A DNA stretch of 64,000 nucleotides from Lucinisca nassula (lineage: Eukaryota > Mollusca > Bivalvia > Lucinida > Lucinidae): contig OY757025.1 of assembly GCA_963580285.1 (NCBI GenBank), positions 115,509,900 through 115,573,899 on the forward strand. Direction: 5' to 3'. Made by a program: the position numbers and the translations under genes. Shown piece by piece: positions 42,545-53,227 of the stretch. The notes beneath the pieces are model-generated. The model saw only the letters and a program-made list of their open reading frames with translations. It searched no databases and was not told the DNA's origin. How positions within the stretch are numbered: position 1 is the first letter of the stretch; the number at the start of each line of letters is the position of its first letter.

Positions 42545-42557
42545 ATATTTATTTCAG

Positions 42558-42740
42558 CATGGTAAGATGAGCTGGTTGGAGGAGCATGACACAGGCTTGA
42601 TAGTGGGCGTATCCGTGGTGTCTTTAGTAACAATACTCATGACATTATTTATTGGCTGCACTTTCTGGAGGAGACATCGTCGTAGCATTGTGTTGAAAGA
42701 AGGGTACCAGCAGTTGTTGAATGACGGGGAAGAATCTTGA
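42558..42740 (+). CDS. Host gene exon 7: transmembrane segment and cytoplasmic tail (residues 391-450, stop)
   Basis: Last coding exon, entering in phase 0 after TTATTTCAG. Residues 403-426 (TGLIVGVSVVSLVTILMTLF and IGCT) form one hydrophobic membrane span. The basic WRRHRR stop-transfer sequence follows. The tail contains YQQL (440-443), which fits the YxxPhi motif used for clathrin-adaptor sorting, and ends LLNDGEES. With the signal peptide in exon 1 this makes a type I plasma-membrane or endosomal protein. A TTAA MITE begins 11 bp after the stop codon, so the 3' UTR starts in transposon sequence. Confidence 0.85.
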   Translation, partial: HGKMSWLEEHDTGLIVGVSVVSLVTILMTLFIGCTFWRRHRRSIVLKEGYQQLLNDGEES

Positions 42741-42751
42741 AATCTTTTTAA

Positions 42752-42949
42752 CCCTTATCCTGCTGAATAGTCAATTTAGCCACACCCTTTTCTGACTTTG
42801 AACCAATCAGATTACTTGGTGTACTTCATTCCTATAAATTCGTAAACTGTAAGTCAAACAGTGTAGATCCTGATCAGATGGCTTCTAAATCTGATCTGGA
42901 TCTTCACTGTTTGCAAAGATAAGGCATGTCATGAACAGCAGGATAAGGG
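42752..42949. mobile_element. Core-palindrome MITE flanked by TTAA, in the presumed 3' UTR
   Basis: TTAA 42748-42751 and 42950-42953. Ends CCCTTATCCTGCTGAATAG / GAACAGCAGGATAAGGG. The tip of the core is shortened. Confidence 0.9.
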
Positions 42950-43276
42950 TTAAAGAATAGAGATCATTATTGTGAATTTGTGACATGTGAAAAAGAAATG
43001 GTCATTTGAGACAAACATTTTGAAATAGTAAGGGCATATACCCTTAAAAATTGGCTGAATATGAGTGAAGATAGACAGTACTCTAAGGATTTGAGAATAT
43101 TTGTTATTAAACCTTATCCTGTTGAATAAATCAATCTAGCTACACCCATGTCTGACTATCAACCCATCAAAATACTTGATATTTGTGTATTCATTCAATT
43201 CACAAACTGCATGACAAACTGTGTATACTCAGATAAGATGGCTTTTTTATAAACCATCTGATCTGGATCTACACAG

Positions 43277-44258
43277 TTTGCAAAGGTATGGGTTGTTGTG
43301 TTCAGCAGAGTGTAGTTTGCAAAGGTATGGCTTGTTGTGTTTAGCAGAGTGTAGTTTCCAAAGGTATGGGTTGTTGTGTTCAGCAGAGTGTAGTTTGCAA
43401 AGGTATGGGTTGTTGTGTTCAGCAGAGTGTAGTTTGCAAAGGTATGGGTTGTTGTGTTCAGCAGAGTGTAGTTTGCAAAGGTATGGCTTGTTGTGTCCAG
43501 CAGTGTAGTTTGCAAAGGTATGGCTTGTTGTGTTCAGCAGAGTGTAGTTTGCAAATGTATGGGTTGTTGTGTTCAGCAGAGTGTAGTTTGCAAAGGTATG
43601 GTTTGTTGTGTTCAGCAGAGTGTAGTTTGCAAAGGTATGGTTTGCTGTGTTCAGCAGAGTGTAGTTTGCAAAGGTATGGTTTGCTGTGTTCAGCAGAGTG
43701 TAGTTTGCAAAGGTATGGTTTGTTGTGTTCAGTAGAGTGTAGTTTGCAAAGGTATGGTTTGTTGTGTTCAGCAGAGTGTAGTTTGCAAAGGTATGGTTTG
43801 TTGTGTTCAGCAGAGTGTAGTTTGCAAAGGTATGGCTTGTTGTGTCCAGCAGAGTGTAGTTTGCAAAGGTATGGTTTGTTGTGTTCAGCAGAGTGTAGTT
43901 TGCAAAGGTATGGCTTGTTGTGTTCAGCAGAGTGTAGTTTGCAAAGGTATGGTTTGTTGTGTTCAGCAGAGTGTAGTTTGCAAAGGTATGGTTTGTTGTG
44001 TTCAGCAGAGTGTAGTTTGCAAAGGTATGGTTTGCTGTGTTCAGCAGAGTGTAGTTTGCAAAGGTATGGTTTGTTGTGTTCAGTAGAGTGTGAGTGAGTG
44101 AGTTTTAGTTTTACGTCCCACCAACAGCTAAGGTCATACAGAGATGGGACCTCGGTTTAAAGACTCATCCGAAAGTCTCAGTAGAGTGTAGTTTGCAAAG
44201 GTATGGTTTGTTGTGTTCAGCAGAGTGTAGTTTGCAAAGGTATGGCTTGTTGTGTTCA
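43277..44258. repeat. 39-bp minisatellite, ~23 units
   Basis: Unit: GTAGTTTGCAAAGGTATGG, TTTGTTGTGTTCAGCAGAGT. The unit equals the right flank of the MITE core (GTTTGCAAAGGTATGGGTTG...TTCAGCAG). Because 39 is divisible by three, frames stay open for up to 243 codons (LQRYGLLCSAEC repeats), but this is a by-product. One unit has a 3-bp deletion (43499-43502 region), and a SINE tail interrupts at 44091-44177. Confidence 0.95.
44091..44177 (-). mobile_element. SINE-A, 5'-truncated 87-bp copy inside the minisatellite
   Basis: TGAGTGAGTGAG ... CACCAACAGCTAAGG ... ACTCATCCGAAAGTC, flanked by TCAGTAGAGTG at 44080-44090 and 44178-44188. Confidence 0.9.
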
Positions 44259-44347
44259 GTGGGATAAGGGTTAAGTATGCCTGGTTTTGTATAAATACAA
44301 AATTGCACAGGTTATTTATGATGTTTTGAAGAATTATATTCTTATGG

Positions 44348-44530
44348 TCCTGCTGAATAAATTAATTTAGCCATATGTAGCCATATGTATTTCTGACTTT
44401 CAGCCAGTCAAATAATTGATGCAGTTTTTCCTACAAATTCATAAACTTAATGTCAAACAGTGTAGATACTGATCAGGTGTCTTGTTCAGAAGCCATCTGA
44501 TCTGTAGCTACACTGTTTGCAAAAGGTAGT
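44348..44530. mobile_element. Core-palindrome MITE, CCTGCTG subtype, right end lost
   Basis: GGTCCTGCTGAATAAATTAA, then core 44455-44520 (GTCAAACAGTGTAGATACTG / TAGCTACACTGTTTGC). Confidence 0.7.
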
Positions 44531-44679
44531 GAATATTCAAGGCAGTTCCCATGTAGGCAGAATTTGATAGGTCCAATGGTGATCAAAGAACTTTGCAGCT
44601 TTTCTTTTGGCATTTTGTAGTCAGCTGACAAGGATCATTGAAACCTATTTGCAAAACATGTACGCTACAGCCGCTTTAA

Positions 44680-44890
44680 CACTTTTTGTACCAAAAGGAA
44701 TCTTCCTCCTTATATATAAAAGGAGTCAATTTCGAAATTTTGGCGTGTCAGGTTGTTTTCTTCAAAATTAATTTGGAAGATGGCTTAACATTTTGCAAAC
44801 AGTGTAGGCCATGATCATGTTCTGCGGCGTCTGATCTGGGCCTGCACTATTTGCCAATTATCCGTTTCGGGGTTTCCAGTACAAAATGGG
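44680..44890. mobile_element. Core-palindrome MITE flanked by TTAA (GTACC subtype), 211 bp
   Basis: TTAA 44676-44679 and 44891-44894. Ends CACTTTTTGTACC / AGTACAAAATGGG. Inverted relative to 13198-13416. Confidence 0.88.
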
Positions 44891-44943
44891 TTAAAAAACT
44901 ATTGTTGGGGTCCAAGGGAAAAACCATGTTGGTTGAACAACCA

Positions 44944-47277
44944 AACAAGAGGACCATGATGGTCCTATATCGCTCACCTGAGCTATGAGCTAGGAGTTTT
45001 GCACGTGCCCCAGTGACCTATTTGAGACAAGACTTTAAAGGTTTTTCCCTAATATGTCTATGTAAAGCGAGAGGGCCATTTTTGGTCCCAGGGCTATAAT
45101 TTGAACAATCTTGATAGAGGTCAACTAGATGAAGCTTCATACTAAATATCAAAGACCTGTGCCTTCTGGTTTCAGACAAGAAGATTTTTAAAGATTTCCC
45201 TATCATAAGCCTGCATAAAACCAGTGGGCCCCGGCACGGGGGCATTTTGGCCCTAGGGCTATAATTTGAACAATCTTTGTAGGGGTCAACTAGATGAAGC
45301 TTCATATCAAATATCAAAGACCTGGGCCTTCTGGTTTCAGACAAGAAGATTTTTAAAGGTTTTCGATCCCTATATAAGTCTATCTAAAACCAGTGGGCCC
45401 CCGTGTGAGGCCATATTTGGCCCCACATCTATAATTTGAACAATCTTCATAGCGGTTCTATAGATGAAGCTTCATACCAAATATCAAAGGCGTGGGCCTT
45501 CTGGTGTCAGACAAGAAGATTATCAAAGGATTTCCCTATGTAAGCCAATATGAAACCAGTGGGCCCCGGTGCGGGGGGCATTTTTAGCCCCAGGGCTATA
45601 ATTTGAACAATCTTGGTAGAGATCAACTAGATGAAGCTTCATACTAAATATCAAAGACCTGGGCCTTCTGGTTTCAGACAAGAAGGTTTTTAAAGGTTTT
45701 CCCAAAATATAAGCCTGCATAAAACCAGTGCAAACCGGCGCGGGGCATTTTTGGCCCCCGGGCTATAATTTGAACAACCTTGGTAGAGGTCCTCTAGATG
45801 AAGCTTCATACCAAATATCAAAGACCTGGGTCTTCTGGTTTCAGATAAGAAGATTTAAAGGTTTTCCATATATATAAGCCTATGTAAAACCAGCGGGCCC
45901 CTGTGTGGGGCCATTTTTGGCCCCAGGGCTATAATATATAATAAAAAATCATCGTAGCAGTCCACTAGATGAAGCTTCATACCAAATATCAAAGACCTGG
46001 ACCTCCTTGTTTCAGACCAGAAGATTTTCAAAGGATTTCCCTATATAAGCCTATGTAAAACCAGTGAGCCCCGGCGTGGGGGCATTTTTGGCCCCAGGGC
46101 TATAATTTGAACAATCTTGGCAGAGGTCCACTAGATAAAGCTTCATACCAAATATCAAAGACCTGGGCCTTCTGGTTTCAGAGTAGAAGATTTTTAAAGG
46201 TTTTCCCTATATAAGCCTATGTAAAATCAGTGGGCCCCGGGGTTGGGCCATTTTTGGCCTCAGGGCAATAATATGAACAATCTTGGTAGAGGTCCACTAG
46301 ATGAAGCTTCATACCAAATATCAAAGACTTGGGCCTTCTGGTTTCAGTCAAGAACATTTCAAAAGGTTTTCCCTATATAAGCCTATATAAAACCGTGACC
46401 TACTTTTTGACCCAACATGACCCATATTTCAACTTGACTGAGATATTGTCAAGATGATCAATCTGGGCAAGTTTGATGATGATTGGACCAAAACTGTGGC
46501 CTCTAGTGTGTTCACAAGCTTTTTCTATGATTTGACCTATGGACCTACTTTTGGACCCGACATGACCCGTATTCAAACTTGACCCGGATACTGTCAATAT
46601 GATCATTCTGGGCAAGTTTGATGATGATCGGACCTAAACTGTGGCCTCTAGTGTATTCCGAAGGTTTTTCTATGATTTGACCTACTGACCTACTTTTTGA
46701 CCCGACATGACCCATATTCGAATTTGACTGAGATATTGTCAAGACTAGCATTCTGAGCAAGTTTGATGATGATCAGACCAAAACTGTGGCCTCAAGTGTG
46801 TTCACAAGGTTTTTCGCTGATTTGACCTACTGACCTACTTTTTGACCCTACATGACCCATATTCGAACTTGACTGAGAAATTGTCAAGATAATCATTCTG
46901 AGCAAGATTCATGATGATCAAACCAAAACTGTGGCCTCTAGTGTATTCACAAGGTTTTTCTTTGATTTGACCTACTGACCTACTTTGTAACCCGACATAA
47001 CCCATATTCGAACTCGACCGAGATATTGTCAAAATGATCATTCTGGGCAAGTCTGATAACAATCGGACCAAAACTGTGGCCTCTGGTGTGTTCACAAGGT
47101 TTTTCTATGATTTGACCTACTTTTTGACCCGACATGACCCGTATTCAAACATGACCGAGATATTGTCAAGATGATCATCCTGGGCAGGTTTGATAATGAT
47201 TGGACCAAAACTGCGGCCTCTAGTGTATACACAAGGTTTTTCTATGATTTGACCTACTGACCTTCTTTTTGACCCGG
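44944..47277. repeat. Pearl-like composite element, left part: arrays of ~168-bp and ~143-bp units
   Basis: Head AACAAGAGGACCATGATGGT followed by CCTATATCGCTCACCTGAGC. About eight 168-bp units (anchor GATGAAGCTTCATAC) to ~46390, then about six 143-bp units (anchor GACCCATATTCGAACTTGAC). Frames open on the minus strand are repeat translations. The 143-bp array is broken by a fold-back element at 47278 and resumes at 51241. Confidence 0.85.
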
Positions 47278-50200
47278 TGTAATGGTCAGTTTCTTCCCCC
47301 GGCCCGGTTCTTCACCTGGTCAGTTTCTTCCCCACCTGAATTTTTTTCAGAAACATAGTCAGCGAATAATTTTCAGCTCACAATTTGTTATAAATGAGAA
47401 ATGAGACCATTCTGAATAAGTTCTGAGTCCTTTTAGCTTGAATGACAAAATTTGCTCTATGCTCCGCCATTCATGGAGATGCAATAAAATATGCATCCCA
47501 ATTCAAGCATCTTTGATGAATTTTCTTTGCTTTTAAGACATAAATTAGTATTAACAAAACAGATATAATAAGCCACAAATGTTTGACGCTCAAATCTAAA
47601 TAGAATTTGGAGACTGGGGGTGGGGCAGAACTGGGCCAGCCCGTTTCTTCCCCACCCCAGTTTTACTTTTTACAAAAAATTCATGTGATAAATTTTCTTC
47701 GCTTTTTAAGGCATAAAATGGAATAGACTTAAATGATCAAATGAAAAACAAATGTTTGGAGCTCAAATCTAAATAGAATTTGGAGACTGGGGGTTGGGAA
47801 GAACTGGGCCAGCCCGTTTCTTCCCCACCCCAGAGTTTTCTGTTTACAAAAAAATCTTGTGATAAATTTTCTTTGCTTTTTAAGACATAAATTGGTATAA
47901 ACTAAAAAGATATAATAAGCAACAAATGTTTGGAGCTCAAATCTAAATAGAATTTGGAGACTGGGGGCGGGGAAGAACTGGGCCGGCCCATTTCTTCCCC
48001 ACCCAAGATTTTCTATTTACAAAAAAATTCTTGTGATAAATATTCTTTGCTTTTTAAGACATAAATTGGTATAAACTAAAAAGATATAATAAGCCACAAA
48101 TGTTTGGCGCTCAAATCTAAATAGAATTTGGAGACTGGGGGTGGGGAAGAACTGGGCCGGCCTGTTTCTTCCCCACCCCAGAGTTTTCTGTTTACAAAAA
48201 ATTCTTGTGATAAATTTTCTTCGCTTTTTAAGATAAAATTTGGTATAAACTAAAAAGATATAATAAGCCAGAAATGTTTGGCGCTCAAATCTAAATAGAA
48301 TTTGGAGACTGGGGGTGGGGAAGAACTGGGCTGGCCCGTTTCTTCCCCACCCCAGAGTTTTCTGTTTACAAAAAATTCTTGTGATAAATTTTCTTTGCTT
48401 TTTAAGACATAAATTAGAATAAACTAAAAAGATATAATAAGCAACAAATATGTTTGGAGCTCAAATCTCAGTTGAATTTAGAAACTGGGGGTGGGGAAGA
48501 ACTGGGCCGGCCCGTTTCTTCCCCACCCCAGATTTTTCTGTTTACAAAAAATTCTTGTGAAAAATTTCCTTCGCTTTTCAAGACAAAAGTTGGTATAAAC
48601 TAAAAAGATATAATAAGCAACAAATGTTTGGAGCTCAAATCTAAATAGAATTTGGAGACTTGGGGTGGGGAACAACTGGGCCGGCCCGTTTCTTCCCCAC
48701 CCCAGAGTTTTCTGTTTACAAAAAATTCTTGTGATAAATTTCCTTCGCCTTTCAAGACAAAAGTTGGTATAAACTTAAATGATCAAATGAACAACAAATG
48801 TTTGGAGCTCAAATCTAAACAGGATTTGGAGACTGGGGGTGGGGAAGAACTGGGCCGGCCCGTTTCTTCCCCACCCCAGATTTTTCTTTTTACAAAAAAT
48901 TCTTGTGATAAATTTTCTTCTCTTTTTAAGACATAAATTGGAAGAAACTAAAAAGATATAATAAGCAACAAATATATTTGGAGTTCAAATCTCAATTGAA
49001 TTTAGAAACTGGGGGTGGGGAAGAACTGGGCCGGCCCATTTCTTCCCCACCCCAGATTTTTCTGTTTGCAAAAAATTCTTGTGATAAATTTTCTTCGCTT
49101 TTTAATTGGAATAAACTAAAAAGATATAATAAGCAAAAAACGTTTGGAGCTCAAATCTAAATAGAATTTGGAGATTGGGGGTGGGGTAGGACTGGGCCGG
49201 CCCAGTTCTTCCTCACCACAGACAACTTAAACATCATAACTGATTTAATTGTACATCACTACACAAGGGCGGGGAAGAAACGGGTCGCCCCAGTTCTTCC
49301 CTGCCTCAGACATTCTCGGATATAAATGACATAACTGTAAAACACTAGCCAAGGTTGGGGAAGAAACAGGCAGACCCAGTTCTTCCCCACCCCAGACACC
49401 TTCAACTTCATAATGGACTTAACAGGACAACACTTACCAAGGGTGGGGAAGAAACAGGCGGCCCAGTCCTTCCCCACCCAAGACATCTTCAGCTATATAA
49501 CTGAAATAACTGTACAACACTACCCAAGGGTGGGGGAAGAAATGGGCCACCCCAGTTCTTCCCCACCTCAGACATCTTCAGCAATATAACTGACATAACT
49601 GTACAACACTACCCAGGGGTGGGGAAGAAATGGGTCGACCCAGTTCTTCCCCACACCGACACCTTCAATGTCATAATTGACTTAACAGTACAATAGTGAC
49701 CAAGGGTAGGAAAGAAACGGACTGGCCGAGTTCTTCCCCACCCAAGATATCTTCAGCAATATAACTGACATAACTGTACAACACTACCCAAGGGTGGGGA
49801 AGAAACAGGCCGGCCCAGTTCTTCGCCCACCCCTGAGTCTCTGAATTCTATTGAAATTTAAGTGTCAAACATTTGTTGCTCATTATATCTGCTTAGTCAA
49901 TACCAATTTATGTCTTTGAAAGTGAAGAAAATTTATCACAAGAATTTTTAGTAAACAGAATCATCTGGGGTGGGGAAGAAATGGGCCGGCCCAGTTCTTC
50001 CCCACAACTCATTCTCCAAATTCTATTAAGATTTGAGCTCCAAACATTTGTTGCTTATTATATCTGCTTAGTTAATACCAATTTATGTCTTTAAAAGTGA
50101 AGAAAATTTAACACAAGAATTTTTAGTAAACAGAAACATCTGGGATGGGGAAGAAACGGGCCAGCCCAGTTCTTCCCCACAACCCTTTTCTCCAAATTCT

Positions 50201-51236
50201 ATTAAGATTTGAGCTCCAAACAATTGTTTATTATTATATCTGTTTAGTTAATACTAATTTATGTCTTAAAAAGCAAAGGAAATTTATCACCAGAATTATT
50301 AGTAAGCAGAAACATCTGGGGTGGGGAAGAACTGGGCTGGCCCAGTTCTTTCCCACCCCAGCCTCCAAATTTTCTTGATAATAAAGCTCCAAACATTTTT
50401 TGCTTATTATATCTTTGAAGTTTATACCAATTTTTGTCCTAAAAAGCAAAGGAAATTCATCACAAGAATTATTAGTAAAGAGAAACATCTGGGGTGGGGA
50501 AGAACTGGGCCGGCCCAATTCTTCCCCACCCCCCAGTCTCCGAATTCTATTGAAATGTAAGGGCCAAACATTTGTTGCTTATTATAGCTCTGTAGTTAAT
50601 ACCAATTGATGTCTTTAAAAGTGAAGAACATTTATCACAAGTGTTTTTAGCAAACAGAAAAATCTGGGGTGGGGAAGAAATGGGCCGGCCCAGTTCTTCC
50701 CCACCCCCACTTTCCAAATTATATTTAGACTGGAGCACTAAAGGGTTGTTGCTTATTATATATGTTTAGTTAATACCAATCAATGCCATAAAAAGCTAAG
50801 AAAACTAGAGCTGTCAGAGGAGTAGGAAAATTTGTGGACGGACAGACGGACAGACAGACAGACAGACAGACGGACGGACAGAGTGATTACTATAGGGCAC
50901 CCACACTTTCAGTGCGGGGCCCTAATTAATCATAGATACAGGAATTGGGATGAAAATTTCCTTGGATCTCCATATATTGTATGGCATAGAGAAAATTTTG
51001 CCATTCAAGCTGTAAAGACTCAAAACTAATTCAGAATGGTTTCTTTTTGAATTTTTAACAATTTGTGAGGCATAAACTACTCGTTCTCTATGGTTCTAAA
51101 AAGATTTCAGGTGGGGAAGAAACTGACTGGGTGGGGAAGAAACTGACTAGTCAGTTTCTTCCCCGGGGAAGAAACGGGCCGGCCCAGTTCTTCCCCGGGG
51201 AAGAAACTGACTGGGGGGAAGAACCGGCCTGTTACA
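47278..51236. mobile_element. Fold-back element of 3959 bp made of GGCCGGCC palindromes
   Basis: Ends TGTAA / TTACA, each flanked by CCGG (47274-47277 and 51237-51240). The left arm has ten ~174-bp units, each with the palindrome GAAGAACTGGGCCGGCCCGT plus TTCTTCCCCACCCC. The middle (49200-49830) has ~90-bp units with the same palindrome and a different spacer. The right arm (49830-50780) has the 174-bp units in inverted orientation. No coding capacity: open frames are repeat translations. It interrupts the 143-bp array. Confidence 0.88.
50805..50925. repeat. Microsatellite-bearing repeat inside the fold-back element
   Basis: CTAGAGCTGTCAGAGGAG, a (GACA)n/(GACG)n run (50834-50880), then CACCCACACTTTCAGTGCGG. 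Reverse complement of 2675-2820. Confidence 0.75.
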
Positions 51237-51560
51237 CCGGCATGACTCTTAATCGAATGTGACCAAGATATTATCAAGATGATCATTCTGAGCAAGTTTG
51301 ATGATGACTGCACATAAATTGTGGCCTCTAGTGTGTTCAGAAGGTTTTTCTATGATTTGACCTACTAACCTACTTTTTGACCCGACAACACCCATATTCG
51401 AACTTGACTGAGATATTGTCAAGATGATCATTCTGGGCAAGTTTAATGATGATCGGACCAAAACTGTGGCCTCTCGTGACTTCACAAGGTTTTTTTTCTG
51501 ATTTGACCTACTGACCTACTTTTTGACCCGACATGACCAATATTCGAACTTGACCGAGAT
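51237..51560. repeat. ~143-bp array, right part
   Basis: Two further units (GATGATCATTCTGAGCAAG, CCCATATTCGAACTTGACTG) after the fold-back element. Confidence 0.85.
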
Positions 51561-52355
51561 TTTGTGATGGTACAAATTGTGTGCAAGTTTAGTTAAAATC
51601 AAATCATAAATGAAACATCTATCATGCAGACAAGACCAAAATAGGCAACTTTTGCCCTTTCAGGGGCCGTAACTCTGTAACGCATGATGGGATATGGCTG
51701 GTTCAAGAAAGGAACCAAGATCTCATGGTGGTACAAATTGTGTGCAAGTCTGGTTAAAATCAAATCATAATTGAAGATGCTATCGTGCGGACAAGACCAA
51801 AATAGGCAATTTTTGCCCTTTCAGGGGCCGTAACTCCGTAACACATGATGGGATATGGCTGGTTCAAGAAAGGAACCAAGATCTCATGGTGGTACAAGTT
51901 GTGTGCAAGTCTGGTTAAAATCAAATCATAAATGAAGATGCTATCGTGCGGATAAGACCAAAATAGGCAATTTTTGCCCTTTCAGGGGCCGTAACTCCGT
52001 AACACATGATGGGATATGGCTGGTTCAAGAAAGGAACCAAGATCTCATGGTGGTACAAGTTGTATGCAAGTCTGGTTAAAATCAAATCATAAATGAAGAT
52101 GCTATCGTGCGGACAAGACCAAAATAGGCAATTTTTGCCCTTTCAGGGGCCGTAACTCCGTAACACATGATGGGATATGGCTGGTTCAAGAAAGGAACCA
52201 AGATCTCATGGTGGTACAAGTTGTATGCAAGTCTGGTTAAAATCAAATCATAAATGAAGATGCTATCGTGCGGACAAGAAATTGTTTACGCACGGACGAC
52301 GGACAAAAAGTGATCACAAAAGCTCACCTTGTCACTACGTGACAGGTGAGCTAAC
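51561..52355. repeat. 161-bp array and right end of the composite element
   Basis: The phrase GATCTCATGGTGGTACAA recurs at 51719, 51880, 52041 and 52202, exactly 161 bp apart, with very few differences between units. It is followed by a terminal hairpin AGCTCACCTTGTCACTACGT / ACGTGACAGGTGAGCT (52323-52354). The GGTGAGCT end mirrors the CTCACCTGAGC head at 44944. Confidence 0.9.
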
Positions 52356-52629
52356 AAAAATATATTCATTTTACGGGAAAATAACCATCTATGATCATTT
52401 TCCTATATAATCTATACCTTTTTGAGATCCAGCTTTAAACCATGTTATATCTAAAACTGTGTTGAAATGAACAGTCACCTGTTGCTTTGTGGCCTACACT
52501 ATGATTAAAAGATCTGGGACTAACAATGTCATTAATCAACATATAGTACTGTATTTCATTCATGGCAAACACAAAACATGTAACATTTTTGCTTAAACCA
52601 CATATGACACACACAAATGTCAACCTTCT
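52356..52629. other. Stretch without a recognised feature
   Basis: AT-rich, no recurring motif identified. Confidence 0.4.
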
Positions 52630-52931
52630 CCACCCCCGGCCAGCGGGGCTTGAAGAAATAGATCAGCTGCATGATGCTTCCAGGCAGAGCTGAATCCGGC
52701 CCGCACACGAGTACTGGTAAACCGCTTAGAGGATCTAAGCCTGCCCAGGCAAAGCAGTGCGAGCCGGTCCGTCCATGCTTATAAACCCTATTGGTTTCAT
52801 CGGTCGGCATGGCTTGAAATGTTGTTTCATCTCATGGTCGGGTAAAAGTCCCACAACATTGGAAGCAACGTCTCCAAAATGACCTATACAGTGTTAACGG
52901 GGACGTTAAACCTCAAATCAAACAAACAAAA
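52630..52931 (+). mobile_element. S300 SINE-like repeat, full length
   Basis: CACCCCCGGCCAGCGGGGCT to CTCAAATCAAACAAACAAA. Confidence 0.9.
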
Positions 52932-52967
52932 ACCTTCTAATAGGTTTGAAGTGGTCCACTTCCAATT

Positions 52968-53140
52968 ATTCACCTTATTTGCACTATCTGCTGGTTCCTA
53001 GTCTGAAGGTTATCAGTGTTGGAAAAACGGGTAACCAGACGACCCTGACCTTTCAAGGTCAGGGGGGTCTGGTTACCTGTTTTTCAAATATTGACAATGT
53101 GCAAGCTGGGAGCCAGCAAATAATGCAAATATGGTGAATA
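52968..53140. mobile_element. HP7 hairpin MITE, second copy
   Basis: ATTCACCTTATTTGCACTAT / AATGCAAATATGGTGAAT ends and GACCCTGACCTT / AAGGTCAGGGGGGTC centre, close to 31470-31636. Confidence 0.88.
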
Positions 53141-53192
53141 GGGTGTCCAGTTTATTTTGTTTGTGGTAAAATTTCCAAAATTGTATGTACTT

Positions 53193-53227
53193 AAAGCAAA
53201 CAGTGTTCATCCAGATCAGATGCCGTA
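53193..53227. repeat. Left half of a core palindrome, split from its right half at 57838
   Basis: AAAGCAAACAGTGTTCATCC, then AGATCAGATGCCG. The matching right half (TCTGGGTCTACATTGTTTGC) is 4.6 kb away on the other side of the LINE. Confidence 0.65.

Larger units (their letters stand above)
43111..44270. mobile_element. Core-palindrome MITE flanked by TTAA, expanded to 1160 bp by a minisatellite
   Basis: TTAA 43107-43110 and 44271-44274. The left end ACCTTATCCTGTTGAATAA, core (43214-43280) and right end GTGTTCAGTGGGATAAGGG are those of the ~205-bp family. The sequence between core and right end has grown into ~23 tandem 39-bp units. Confidence 0.92.

Noticed and set aside
43366..44097. 243-codon open frame of repeated LQRYGLLCSAEC units, and overlapping frames on both strands
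   Set aside because: It is the translation of a 39-bp minisatellite inside a MITE; a period divisible by three keeps frames open. No start context, splice sites or domain.
45018..47095. Minus-strand frames of 65-108 codons with repeated SETRRPRSLIF or MIILTISRSSSNMG
   Set aside because: Translations of the 168-bp and 143-bp tandem arrays.
48478..50738. Several 60-94-codon frames on both strands
   Set aside because: Translations of the GGCCGGCC palindrome repeat; the same peptide recurs (GGGEELGRPVSSPPQ) with no evolutionary signature of coding.
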